Assembly (NCBI GenBank): GCA_025453855.1
Contig: JALOPO010000008.1
Location: 1 to 16,380, forward strand
Direction: 5' to 3'
Length of the DNA stretch: 16,380 bases
DNA from: Gemmatimonadaceae bacterium
GTDB taxonomy: Bacteria > Gemmatimonadota > Gemmatimonadetes > Gemmatimonadales > Gemmatimonadaceae
Below the pieces are notes generated by a model. It had not been told where the DNA came from and ran no database searches. It saw nothing but the letters and a program-made list of their open reading frames with translations. The position numbers and the translations under genes were made by a program. Shown here piece after piece: positions 1 through 7,619 of this stretch (the stretch's first letter is position 1; each line of letters begins with the position of its first letter).

Positions 1-647
1 GACGACGAGCTTCACCGCCACCGACTGCACGCGGCCGGCCGACAGGCGCGGCGCGATGCTCGTCCAGAGGAGCGGCGAGACGGTGTAGCCGGTGAGGCGG
101 TCGAGGATGCGACGCGCCTCCTGCGCCTTCACGAGATCCTCGTCGACGTCGCGGAACTCCTCGAGCGCCCTGCGGATCGCCGACTGCGTGATCTCGTGGA
201 AGACCATGCGTCGCACCGGCACCTTGGGCTTGAGCTCCTGCAGCAGGTGCCACGAGATGCTTTCGCCCTCGCGGTCCTCGTCGGTCGCGAGAATGAGCTC
301 GTCGGCATCCTTGAGCGCGCGCCGCAGCTCGGTCATCACCTTGCGCGAGCTCGAGGGGACCGTGCCCACGCCGCCTTGCGGTACTGCTCGGGGATCTCGG
401 CCGCGTTCTGCGGGAGGTCGCGCACGTGGCCGATGCTCGGCAGCACCGTGTAGCCGCTCGGGAGGAAGCGGCTGATCGTGCGCGCCTTGGTCGGCGACTC
501 GACGATCACCAGCCGGCGCCCGGCGCCGTTGGCGGCGGCGCGCGCGCGCGGCGTGGCGGCGCCGCGCGCCTTGGCGGGCGCGGAGCGGGCAGTCGCCGTC
601 TTGGACGCGGCGCGCGTCGGGGTCTTCTTGCGAGGAGTGGAGGCCAT
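1..647 (-). CDS. topA: DNA topoisomerase I, N-terminal part, frameshifted and cut by the window edge
   Basis: Type IA topoisomerase, which relaxes negative supercoils by cutting and resealing one DNA strand. From ATG at 647 there is a basic, Ala/Pro/Lys/Arg-rich tail of about 43 residues. The Toprim start follows (LVIVESPTKARTI, Glu50), then SIGHVRDLP and IPEQYRKAAWA. At about 360 the frame changes. The next in-frame homology is VPSSSRKVMTELRRALKDADE, then the Toprim acidic motif DEDREGE, MVFHEIT, ARRILDRLTGYTVSPLLW and GRVQSVAVKLVV, open to the window edge. The usual stretch of roughly a dozen residues between KAAWA and the VPSSS region is absent, so bases appear to be missing (3n+1 by the frame change). 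The uncorrected frame stops at 336. The active-site Tyr would lie outside the window. The gene follows smg by 41 nt and no clear Shine-Dalgarno is seen. The family assignment is certain. Whether the break is a real mutation or an assembly error is open. Confidence 0.87.
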
Positions 648-688
648 CAGGGGTCGAGGAGCGGACGACGGAGCCTGTCGCCGCGAGG

Positions 689-925
689 TCAGTGCACCGT
701 CACCGGCTCGGGGCCCGAGCCGAGGTCGTCGGGCGCGCTGCCGTCGAGGAGCGCGCGGATGTCGTCGAGCGAGATGCGGCCGTCGAACTGCGCGAGGGCC
801 CGCTCGATGACGAGTTCGAGTTCGGTGGGGCCGAGCGTGCCGGTGGCCGCCATGCCGATCAGGCACCCCCAGGCCTCGGGGGCGAACCGACCACGCTCGT
901 GCGGTCCGAGCACGCGAAAGCTCAT
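689..925 (-). CDS. smg: Smg/DUF494 family protein, minimal form
   Basis: A 78-residue protein. Its middle (EAWGCLIGMAATGTLGPTEL, then ELVIERAL and ISLDDIRALL) matches my recollection of the C-terminal half of proteobacterial Smg (DUF494): 'RGFL...G.L....RE.VIDRAL.....ELDDLKWVVL'. The molecular role of the family is not established. The family is usually about 150-160 residues, so this copy keeps only the C-terminal region. The reading frame stays open upstream to 1114, but that stretch has no protein-like character. I chose ATG at 925 because a GGAGGGG Shine-Dalgarno lies about 5 nt before it and the homology begins shortly after. It is followed 41 nt later by topA. In many proteobacteria smg also lies beside topA-type genes, which supports the call. 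The tail from about residue 61 is acidic and probably disordered. Confidence 0.62.
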   Translation of the reverse strand: MSFRVLGPHERGRFAPEAWGCLIGMAATGTLGPTELELVIERALAQFDGRISLDDIRALLDGSAPDDLGSGPEPVTVH

Positions 926-1009
926 TCTCCCCTCCGTCCAGGTCCCGCGCCGCCCCCGCCGGTCGAAGCCGGCCGACGCCGGCCCCGCGGCACCGCGGTC
1001 GCGCCGCCT

Positions 1010-1015
1010 ACTATA
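1010..1015 (-). promoter_or_regulatory. Possible -10 element upstream of smg-topA
   Basis: Read on the minus strand, TATAGT stands out as the only A/T-rich hexamer in the 224-nt gap between aroK and smg. It would place a transcription start near 1003, giving a leader of about 78 nt before smg. No good -35 box is seen at the usual distance. The rest of the gap (926-1149) holds no gene I can recognise, only a weak 5-bp hairpin near 1102-1117. Confidence 0.3.
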
Positions 1016-1149
1016 ACGTCCGCCGCAGGGCGCGAGGCGAGCGGACTCGGCCATTGATCGGGGTCGCGGGCTCGTGACGGCGGCATGCGCAGACATGCGT
1101 TTCGCCTGCGGCAAGGCGCTCCGACGAGCCTCGTACCGGCGCCGCCGCG

Positions 1150-1719
1150 TCAGGTTCGCGGCGCCCCGGTCACACCGCGCGCGAGCATCCCGGCGATCCA
1201 GCGCGCCACCTGCTCGGGCCGCCGACCGGCGGTCTCGGCCACGAGATCGGCGGCGGCGGCGTAGGCGGCCTCGCGTCGCTCGGCCAGCGCGGCGAGGGCG
1301 ACCACGGGATCGTCACCCGCGAGCAGCGGGCGGCGCGCGATGCGTGCCCCCATGCGCGCCACTGCCTCCGCGGGCCCGACGCGCAGCCAGACGATGATCG
1401 CCGACGGCCGGAGCGCGGCGACGTTCACGGGATCGAGCACCCAGCCGCCGCCCGGCGCGATCACGGAGGGGGCGACGTCGGCGGCCGCCAGCTCGCGCGT
1501 GAGCTCGCGCTCGTGACGCCGGAACCCCTCCTCGCCTTCGTCGGCGAAGATGGCCGCCACCGACCGCCCGCGTCGACGCACGAGCTCGGCATCGAGGTCG
1601 AGGAAGGGGCGTGCGAGGCGACGCGCGAGGCGACGCCCGGTGACGCTCTTCCCTGCCCCGGGGACGCCGATGAGGACGACGTGGCGGGCCGGCGCGGCGT
1701 CCGGTGCCGACCCGCTCAT
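1150..1719 (-). CDS. aroK: Shikimate kinase
   Basis: Phosphorylates the 3-hydroxyl of shikimate with ATP, the fifth step of the shikimate pathway, in the cytoplasm. Using ATG at 1719 gives 189 residues, the normal family length. Visible motifs: P-loop GVPGAGKS (18-25), the shikimate-binding FLDLD (39-43), FRRHE (66-70, the FRxxE arginine), APGGGWV (88-94, the GGG loop), the LID arginine in ARRPLL (128-133) and the C-terminal RxxxY (149-153). A GTG at 1767 would add 16 residues that are not typical of the family and has no better ribosome site, so I prefer 1719. The stop is at 1150. It lies downstream of aroC in what looks like a two-gene aro unit. aroB, the common partner of aroK, is not here. 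Confidence 0.93.
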   Translation of the reverse strand: MSGSAPDAAPARHVVLIGVPGAGKSVTGRRLARRLARPFLDLDAELVRRRGRSVAAIFADEGEEGFRRHERELTRELAAADVAPSVIAPGGGWVLDPVNVAALRPSAIIVWLRVGPAEAVARMGARIARRPLLAGDDPVVALAALAERREAAYAAAADLVAETAGRRPEQVARWIAGMLARGVTGAPRT

Positions 1720-1783
1720 GCCGCCCGACCGGCCCTCGACGCTGACGCCATGACGCCAGAGCGCCACGGCATCGTCGCCTGCA

Positions 1784-2992
1784 TCAGTCGCCCCCGCCCA
1801 GCCGACGGTTCACGTGCGCGAGGTACGCATCGTGGTTGCGGCGGAGCTCCCCGATCGAGTCGCCGCCGAACTTCTCCACGAAGGCGTCGGCGAGCACGAA
1901 GGCGAGCATCGCCTCGGCGATCACCCCCATCGCCGGGACGGCGGTCACGTCGCTCCGCTCGGCCACGGCGGCCGCCGGTTCGGCGGTCGCCATCTCGATC
2001 GTCTGCAGCGGGCGCATGAGCGTCGAGATGGGCTTCATCGCGACGCGCACGACGACCGGCTCGCCGCTCGTCATCCCGCCTTCGAGCCCCCCCGCGCGGT
2101 TCGTGCGGCGCCGGACGTTGCCCGTCCGCGCGCGTCCCGGCGCGTGCTCGATCTCGTCGTGCACCTGCGCGCCCGTGCGACGCGCGGCCTCGAAGCCGAT
2201 CCCGACCTCGACGCCCTTCACCGCGGGGATGCTGAGCATCGCGGCGCCGATGCGGCCATCGAGCTTGCGATCCCAGCTCACGTGGGAGCCGAGCCCCACG
2301 GGAAGTCCGGTGGCGACGACCTCGCAGATGCCACCGAGCGTGTTGCCCTCGCGCTTGGCGGTGTCGATGCGCGCGATCATCTCGGCCTCGGCGTGCGCGT
2401 CGAGCGTGCGCAGTGCGCTCGCGTCGGCGGCCGCGTTCAGCGCCGCGGGGAGCGGCTCGGGGGGCTGCGCGTCGACGCCGCCCAGGTGCACGAGGTGGCT
2501 GCCGATCGCGACGCCGAACTCGGCGAGCAGCGTGCGGCAGATGGCACCGGCGGCGACGCGCGCCGTCGTCTCGCGGGCCGAGGCGCGTTCGAGGATGTCG
2601 CGGGCGTCATCGCGATCGTACTTGAGCACCCCGGTGAGGTCGGCGTGGCCGGGGCGCGGGCGTGTCACCGCGCGGCGGCGGAGCGCGTCGCCGGCGTCCT
2701 CCTCGCGCGGCGCGGGATCCATGATCGCCTGCCAGTTGCTCCAGTCGCGATTGCGCACGAGCATCGCGATCGGCGAGCCGAGCGTCTCGCCGGCGCGCAC
2801 GCCGCTCAGGAACTCGACGGTATCGCGCTCGATCTGCATGCGCCGCCCGCGGCCGTAGCCCTGCTGGCGGCGTGCGAGGTCGGCGTCGACGTGCTCGGCG
2901 CGCAGCGCGAGGCCGGCGGGGACCCCTTCGAGGATGGTGACGAGGGCGGGTCCGTGCGACTCGCCGGCGGTGGTGAAGCGGAGATGCGCCAT
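1784..2992 (-). CDS. aroC: Chorismate synthase
   Basis: Converts 5-enolpyruvylshikimate-3-phosphate to chorismate using reduced FMN, the last step of the shikimate pathway. The 402-residue product begins MAHLRFTTAGESHGPALV, with the catalytic His13 in GESHG. RQQGYGRGRRMQIERD follows at 42-57, GVRAGETLGSPIA at 64-76 and NRDWSNW at 81-87, then GLEGGMTSGEPV and the C-terminal signature RSDVTAVPAMGVIAEAM. All family signatures are intact and the length is normal. No Shine-Dalgarno precedes the ATG at 2992. A strong hairpin at 3063-3105 separates the gene from the pilus operon, so it probably has its own promoter in 2993-3062, where a 15-nt interrupted palindrome lies. aroK follows after a short gap. 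Confidence 0.97.
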   Translation of the reverse strand: MAHLRFTTAGESHGPALVTILEGVPAGLALRAEHVDADLARRQQGYGRGRRMQIERDTVEFLSGVRAGETLGSPIAMLVRNRDWSNWQAIMDPAPREEDAGDALRRRAVTRPRPGHADLTGVLKYDRDDARDILERASARETTARVAAGAICRTLLAEFGVAIGSHLVHLGGVDAQPPEPLPAALNAAADASALRTLDAHAEAEMIARIDTAKREGNTLGGICEVVATGLPVGLGSHVSWDRKLDGRIGAAMLSIPAVKGVEVGIGFEAARRTGAQVHDEIEHAPGRARTGNVRRRTNRAGGLEGGMTSGEPVVVRVAMKPISTLMRPLQTIEMATAEPAAAVAERSDVTAVPAMGVIAEAMLAFVLADAFVEKFGGDSIGELRRNHDAYLAHVNRRLGGGD

Positions 2993-3037
2993 GACGCGGG
3001 CAAGCTAATGGCGCTGCCCGCGTGCACGCGGCGCGTG

Positions 3038-3052
3038 CGGTGCCAGGCACCG
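3038..3052. promoter_or_regulatory. 15-nt interrupted palindrome upstream of aroC
   Basis: CGGTGCC-A-GGCACCG is a perfect 7+1+7 inverted repeat 46-60 nt before the aroC start and just past the 3063-3105 hairpin. It could be an operator for the aro genes or a small RNA hairpin. No binding protein can be named from the sequence. Confidence 0.35.
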
Positions 3053-3062
3053 TGGGGGAATG

Positions 3063-3105
3063 CACCACGGCCCGCCCCCGCACGAGGCGGGAGCGGGCCG
3101 TGGTG
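3063..3105 (-). terminator. 43-nt terminator-like hairpin after the pilus operon
   Basis: A 13-bp perfect outer stem (3063-3075 with 3093-3105), one mismatch (3076/3092), a 5-bp inner stem and a 5-nt loop (3082-3086). The mismatch is C/A on the plus strand but U-G on minus-strand RNA, so the minus transcript folds as a continuous 19-bp stem. It begins 18 nt after the stop of the lipoprotein gene. The downstream tract on the minus strand is only CATTCCCCC, so a classic U-tract is missing. The same architecture recurs at 16198-16240. Confidence 0.6.
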
Positions 3106-3123
3106 GCCGAGCGGTGGGAGCGC

Positions 3124-5571
3124 TCAGCAGGCCGCGCGGAACTGCGTGGGGTCGAGCTCGAGGACGACCACGCCGCGCACGGTGGCGCCGACGAGGATGA
3201 TCCGTCCGGCACGCACCGCCGACTTCACCGGCCCGATGATCGGGTCGCGGATCGCGATCACGCCGACGCGCTGGAAGCACTGCGTGTCGTAGATCTCGAG
3301 CACCGGCTCGCGCGAGGCGGCGAAGGTGAGGCGATTCTGGAGCGGCGCGGCCTGGAGCGTCGGGCCCGGCGCGAACAGCGGGTGGAAGTCGAAGCCGGGG
3401 TTGCCGCCCGACGTCTGCAGCGTGCCGTAGAGGCGGAGCCGCGAGTTGAAGAGGTAGGTCGAGTCGGCGCGAAGCGCCGCCATCTCGCCGTCGGCGCTGA
3501 TGGCCACACCCTGCACGCTCGAGAAGGCGTTCGCGATGAGGTCGGAGACGTCGCCCGGGGGGGAGATGCCGCCGTCGTAGAAGGCCAGGTCCGAGGTCAT
3601 GCGGATCACCTCGTTCCCGACCGTGTCGGCGATCTGGAACGAGTAACGCTGCAGCCCGGGATCGGCGTCCCACGAGAGCACGCGGCTGCCACGCGTCGGG
3701 CCGCCCTCGCCGAAGATGACGCGGCGGAAGCTGGCCGAGTTGCGCACGAAGGTCGTGTCGCGGAAGCCGACCTGGGTGAGGTCGACGATCATCGCCGCGC
3801 TGACGTCGACCGTGTCACGTCCGCTGGCGCGGCGCCCGCGGGCGGTGAAGGGGAAGGGCACGAGCGTCTGGTCGGTGCCGAAGCCGCCCGACGCGCGGCG
3901 CTCGACCTCGAGCGTGTCGCCGCGGTTGTTCTTGAGGAAGGTGGCGTGCTCGTAGAAGAGGTGCGACGTACGCCGCGAGATGTTCTCCCAGCGGATCGTC
4001 CCCTTGTTGGCGAACTGGCCCGCCTGGCCGCCGGTGGGCGTCGTGGAGTAGGCGACGATCACGTCGCCGGCCGGGTTCAGCGTGGCGCCGATGAACTGCG
4101 GGCGATCCGAGAAGTCGAAGATCTCGCGCGTGATCCCCGCGCCCTGCCGGGAGACCTTGTAGGCGATGATGTTCGGGAGGAGGTAGCGGTTCGACTCGCT
4201 GCCGCCGCCCGAGCCATCGACGTCGACGATGCTCAGGTTCGTGCCGCCGCTGTTGGCGACGATGAGCTGGTTGCGCACCGCGCCAAGCGGCGTGCCGCGC
4301 GTCTGCGGCATCGGGGCAATGCCCCACGGCCGCGAGCCGACCGGGATGGCGCGCTCGATGAAGTTGAGCGAGTCGAAGTTGAAGACCTCGACCTGGTTGC
4401 GCTCGATGTTCGTGAGGTAGAGGCGACGCGTGCCGTCGTGGTAGTAGCCGTCGGCGACCTGTCCGCCGTTCGGCAGCGGGCGCGTGGTCCCGGAGACGAG
4501 GACGACGGTGTCGATCGGCGCGGTGGTGCTGTCGGTGACGCGCCCCTCGCTGTTGCGGGCGAAGAAGCGCAGCTGGAGGCGAAGCGCGGCACCGGCGCGC
4601 GGGGTGGTGGTGCGCATGTCGAGGCGCACCGGGACCGAGGTCGGCGCCCCGGCCACGGGCTGCGAGTCGCGGGTGACGCGCACGCCGTCCATGGTGCGGA
4701 ACTCGTAGCCGACGAAGCCGATGCCGACGGCATCCTGCGCCTCGACGAAGGCGGTGTCGCGCGCCTCGATGCGGTCGGTGACGCCGAAGCGCGTGATGCG
4801 CGGGATCGTCGCGCCGCCGCCCGAGGCGAGGACGTCGAGGATGATCGGCGCGCCGGCCGAGCGCTGGCCGAGCGAGTCGACGAGGAACGGCAGGATGGAC
4901 ACCGGGCCGGCGGCGGCCGTGGCCGGGATGTTCATCGTGAGGTTCACCGACGTCGAGTCGCGCAGCGGGGAGCTGAAGAGCTGCGAGTCGGCCGGGATGG
5001 CGGGGAGCGGCGTGTTGGCCGGCGTCCCCGGGGCGGCCTGCACCGAGTAGCCGATGGCGCGCAGCTTGTTCGTGGCGCGCGCGGCGATGGCGAGCACCAC
5101 CGGGCGACCGCGCACGGCCTGCGTGCCGGTGGCCGGGCTGACGATGCTCACGAAGCCCGGCTGCCGGTTGCCGACGGCGAGCATCACGGTGTCGGGCTTC
5201 GACAGGTTGTTGTTCCCGTCCTCGACCTGCACGACGACCTGCACCTGCGCCCCCGACGGCACGCTGCGCGGCACGTCGATGGCGAAGGTCTTCTCCGTCT
5301 GCGTGACGGCGGTGCGGAACGTGTCCGTGACGGCAGTGGTGATCGCCCCGCTCAGCGCCGCCCGGATGTACTTGATCCCGAGGTTGTCGCTGGCGGTGAC
5401 GGTGAAGGCGAAGATCGAGTCGGGGCTCGTGGCGCGGCGCGTGGAGGCGCGCGGCGCGACCTGGTCGAGGGTACCGGTATCGACCGTGGGCGAGCCGTCA
5501 CCGCACGCCGCGAGGAGCGCGGCGGCGGTGACGAGGACGAGGCGCGGAACGCGCGAGACCATCGTCGGCAT
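3124..5571 (-). CDS. Large lipoprotein with Ig-like and beta-propeller-like regions
   Basis: An 815-residue protein that I cannot assign to a named family. It begins with a lipoprotein signal peptide (VLVTAAALLAAC, Cys23), so it should be lipidated and exported, probably to the outer membrane. Residues about 40-135, 140-248 and 257-358 look like three Ig-like beta domains (for example SDNLGIKYIRAAL, VVVQVEDGNNNLSKPDTV and a 'DAVGIGFVGYEFR' repeat-like segment). From about 360 the style is that of YVTN/SMP-30-type propeller blades: RRLYLTNIERNQVEVFNF, IPVGSRPWGIAP, NQLIVANSGGTNLSIVDVDG and later VQGVAISADGEMAALRAD. The protein ends in Cys, and a second Cys lies about 50 residues before it (DTQCF), a possible disulfide. 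The start 29 nt after the pilQ stop places it in the pilMNOPQ transcript, ahead of a terminator-like hairpin. A second ATG lies three codons in. I infer an envelope part linked to the secretin or pilus. PilY1 also has a propeller but is not clearly related. Confidence 0.8.
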   Translation of the reverse strand: MPTMVSRVPRLVLVTAAALLAACGDGSPTVDTGTLDQVAPRASTRRATSPDSIFAFTVTASDNLGIKYIRAALSGAITTAVTDTFRTAVTQTEKTFAIDVPRSVPSGAQVQVVVQVEDGNNNLSKPDTVMLAVGNRQPGFVSIVSPATGTQAVRGRPVVLAIAARATNKLRAIGYSVQAAPGTPANTPLPAIPADSQLFSSPLRDSTSVNLTMNIPATAAAGPVSILPFLVDSLGQRSAGAPIILDVLASGGGATIPRITRFGVTDRIEARDTAFVEAQDAVGIGFVGYEFRTMDGVRVTRDSQPVAGAPTSVPVRLDMRTTTPRAGAALRLQLRFFARNSEGRVTDSTTAPIDTVVLVSGTTRPLPNGGQVADGYYHDGTRRLYLTNIERNQVEVFNFDSLNFIERAIPVGSRPWGIAPMPQTRGTPLGAVRNQLIVANSGGTNLSIVDVDGSGGGSESNRYLLPNIIAYKVSRQGAGITREIFDFSDRPQFIGATLNPAGDVIVAYSTTPTGGQAGQFANKGTIRWENISRRTSHLFYEHATFLKNNRGDTLEVERRASGGFGTDQTLVPFPFTARGRRASGRDTVDVSAAMIVDLTQVGFRDTTFVRNSASFRRVIFGEGGPTRGSRVLSWDADPGLQRYSFQIADTVGNEVIRMTSDLAFYDGGISPPGDVSDLIANAFSSVQGVAISADGEMAALRADSTYLFNSRLRLYGTLQTSGGNPGFDFHPLFAPGPTLQAAPLQNRLTFAASREPVLEIYDTQCFQRVGVIAIRDPIIGPVKSAVRAGRIILVGATVRGVVVLELDPTQFRAAC

Positions 5572-5600
5572 CGGCGGGAGTGGTGCTGGGTGGGGTGGGC

Positions 5601-7619
5601 TCAGCGGCCCGGGGGCGTCGCCGGACGGACCGGCTCACCCTCGTCGATGATGTGCGGCGTCACGAGGATCAGCAGGTCGCGCTTCTGCTCCTGCTTGCGC
5701 GTCACGCCGAACAGCTTGCCGACCAGCGGGAGATCCATGAGGATCGGGATCCCGGAGCGCGAGCGCGAGATCTCGGTGACCGTGAGGCCGCCGATGACCG
5801 CCGTCTCGCCGTCGTTCACGAGCAGCGTGTTGTCGGCGCGCTGCTTGTCGAAGATGAAGCCGACATCCGAGCTGGCGAGCGAGGCCGAGCTGTTCTCGGC
5901 GTGGATCGCCATGAGCACCTGGCGGTTGTTCGTGATGCGCGGCGTCACGCGGAGCGCGATGCCGACCTCCTTCAGGTTCACCGTGGCGCGCGGGATGTTG
6001 ACCTGCGCCCCGGCGCCGCCCTGCGCGCCGCCGCCCATCGCCGCGCCGGCGTCGAGGACGCGGATCGGGATCTCCTGGCCGACGAGGATCTCGGCCACGC
6101 GGTTGTCGAGCGTGGTCACGGTCGGTTCGGCCTGCACGTCGGCGAGGCGCGACTCCTGGAGCGCCTGCAGGAACGACGTCAGCGAGTACTTCCCGATCGC
6201 GGCGCTGTAGAGGAGGTTGATGGCCGGCTGCGAGACGCGCGCATTCACGTTCGTGACCGCCGAGACGCTGCGGCCGGCGAGGTCGACGCGGTCGCCCATG
6301 ACCGGCTGCAGGATCTCGCGGAAGCCGTCGGGGACGCCGTCGCCGTTGTTGTCGACGGGGTCACGCTGCGTGACCTCCTGGCGCGGGATGACGGCCGAGA
6401 AGAACTGGCGCGGCGTGCCGATGTCGTAGCTGACGCCGAACTCCTCGATCTGCGAGCGGTTGGTGAAGATGATCTTGGCCTTGATCGCGACCTGCGGGGT
6501 GCGGCGGTCGATCGAGCGCACGTAGCTCACCACGTCGGCGATGCGGCTCGGCACCTCGCGGATGAGGAGCGAGTTGGTGGCGCTGTCGGACTGCACGCTG
6601 CCGCGGCGCACGCACCCCTGCGGGAGCGCCGGCGGCGCGCCGGGCGAGGCCGAGTTGCTCGACGCGATCTGCGGGGTCGCGCCGCTGGCGCCCGGGAGGC
6701 AGTCGAACGAGAGGAGGTTGAAGACGGTGCGCGCGAGCGTGTTGGCGTTCGCGTAGTTCACGCTCACCACCTGCGTCGTGAGCGGCTCGAGCGACTGCTT
6801 GGCGAGGATGTTGGCGTAGCTGTCGACGATGATGATCCCGTTCGGCTCCTCGCTCGCCGCCAGCCCCTGCGCGGTGAGGATGGCCGAGAGGGCGTCGTCC
6901 CACGGCTTGTCGCGCACGTCGGCGGTGACCGAGCCGTTGACGTCCTTGCCGATGACGATGGTGCGGTTCGCGAACGACGCGAAGGCGGCGATCACGTCGC
7001 GGATGTCGGCGTCCTGGTAGCTCACCGAGAGGCGCGCGCGGGCCGACGGCTTGCGGCCGGCGGGACGCTCGCCCGGATCCACGGCGGCATCGCCGGCCGC
7101 GGCGCGACCGGCGCTCGCGCGCGACTCGACGAGCGTCTCCTGCGCGACGGCCTGTCCGGTGGCGGGGAGTTCGCTGCGCCCGACCGCCCACACCGGGGCG
7201 TCGCCGCCGCCGGGGAGCGCGATCTGCAGCGTGCGCCCGCCGGTCACCTCGTAGCGCGCGGCCGACGCGAGGTCGAGCACGACGCGGACGACGTCGGGGC
7301 GGTACTGCGAGAGGCGGACGTTCGTGATCGGGCCGCGCGGCGTGCCGTCGTAGCCCTCCGCCCCCGCGCCGGCCGCGAGGCGCGCGCCGGTGAGGTCGAC
7401 CACGAGGCGGGCCGGGTTGGCGAGCGTGAAGGTGCTGCGCGTCACCGAGTCGTCGAGCGCGAGCGCGACCAGCGTGCGGCCGGTCGACACGTCGACGCGG
7501 ACCCCGTGCAGCGTGGCCTGTGCGCGCAGCGGCGCGGCGACGAGGGCGCACGCCGAGAGCGTGCACGCCGCGACGGCGAGCCGACGCGCCAGCGAGAATT
7601 CCAGCGTCGGAATCATCAT
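5601..7619 (-). CDS. pilQ: Type IV pilus secretin PilQ
   Basis: Forms the outer-membrane ring through which the pilus passes. The 672-residue product has a signal peptide (about 1-33, ending PLRAQA) and an AMIN domain (about 36-136). A Pro/Ala linker follows, then a secretin N0/STN domain (about 196-267, SYQDADIRDVIAAF), one N1 domain (about 280-378) and the secretin core (about 480-658) with VGQEIPIRV, VNLKEVGIALRVTP, NDGETAVIGGL, GIPILMDLPLVGKLFG and KRDLLILVTPHII. Odd points are an insertion inside N1 with two cysteines (307 and 336) and a DNNGDGVPDG segment (423-432) resembling a calcium-binding thrombospondin type 3 or dockerin-like loop. ATG at 7619 overlaps the pilP stop as ATGA, with GGGG 5 nt upstream. 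The frame is open further upstream but runs into pilP. Only one N1 domain is present. Confidence 0.95.
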   Translation of the reverse strand: MMIPTLEFSLARRLAVAACTLSACALVAAPLRAQATLHGVRVDVSTGRTLVALALDDSVTRSTFTLANPARLVVDLTGARLAAGAGAEGYDGTPRGPITNVRLSQYRPDVVRVVLDLASAARYEVTGGRTLQIALPGGGDAPVWAVGRSELPATGQAVAQETLVESRASAGRAAAGDAAVDPGERPAGRKPSARARLSVSYQDADIRDVIAAFASFANRTIVIGKDVNGSVTADVRDKPWDDALSAILTAQGLAASEEPNGIIIVDSYANILAKQSLEPLTTQVVSVNYANANTLARTVFNLLSFDCLPGASGATPQIASSNSASPGAPPALPQGCVRRGSVQSDSATNSLLIREVPSRIADVVSYVRSIDRRTPQVAIKAKIIFTNRSQIEEFGVSYDIGTPRQFFSAVIPRQEVTQRDPVDNNGDGVPDGFREILQPVMGDRVDLAGRSVSAVTNVNARVSQPAINLLYSAAIGKYSLTSFLQALQESRLADVQAEPTVTTLDNRVAEILVGQEIPIRVLDAGAAMGGGAQGGAGAQVNIPRATVNLKEVGIALRVTPRITNNRQVLMAIHAENSSASLASSDVGFIFDKQRADNTLLVNDGETAVIGGLTVTEISRSRSGIPILMDLPLVGKLFGVTRKQEQKRDLLILVTPHIIDEGEPVRPATPPGR

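Noticed and set aside
926..1114. N-terminal extension of the smg reading frame to 1114
   Set aside because: The added residues are Arg/Gly/Ala-rich, contain the candidate -10 element, and the Shine-Dalgarno points to the ATG at 925.
3032..3048. TGGCAC on the minus strand upstream of aroC as a sigma-54 -24 box
   Set aside because: No TTGC-type -12 element follows at the required distance.
3022..6210. Very long plus-strand open frame (over 1000 codons) opposite aroC, the lipoprotein gene and pilQ
   Set aside because: It is antisense to genes with clear family motifs, its product is an Arg/Ala/Asp/Glu-rich low-complexity string with no domain, and such frames are expected in DNA with G or C at third positions.
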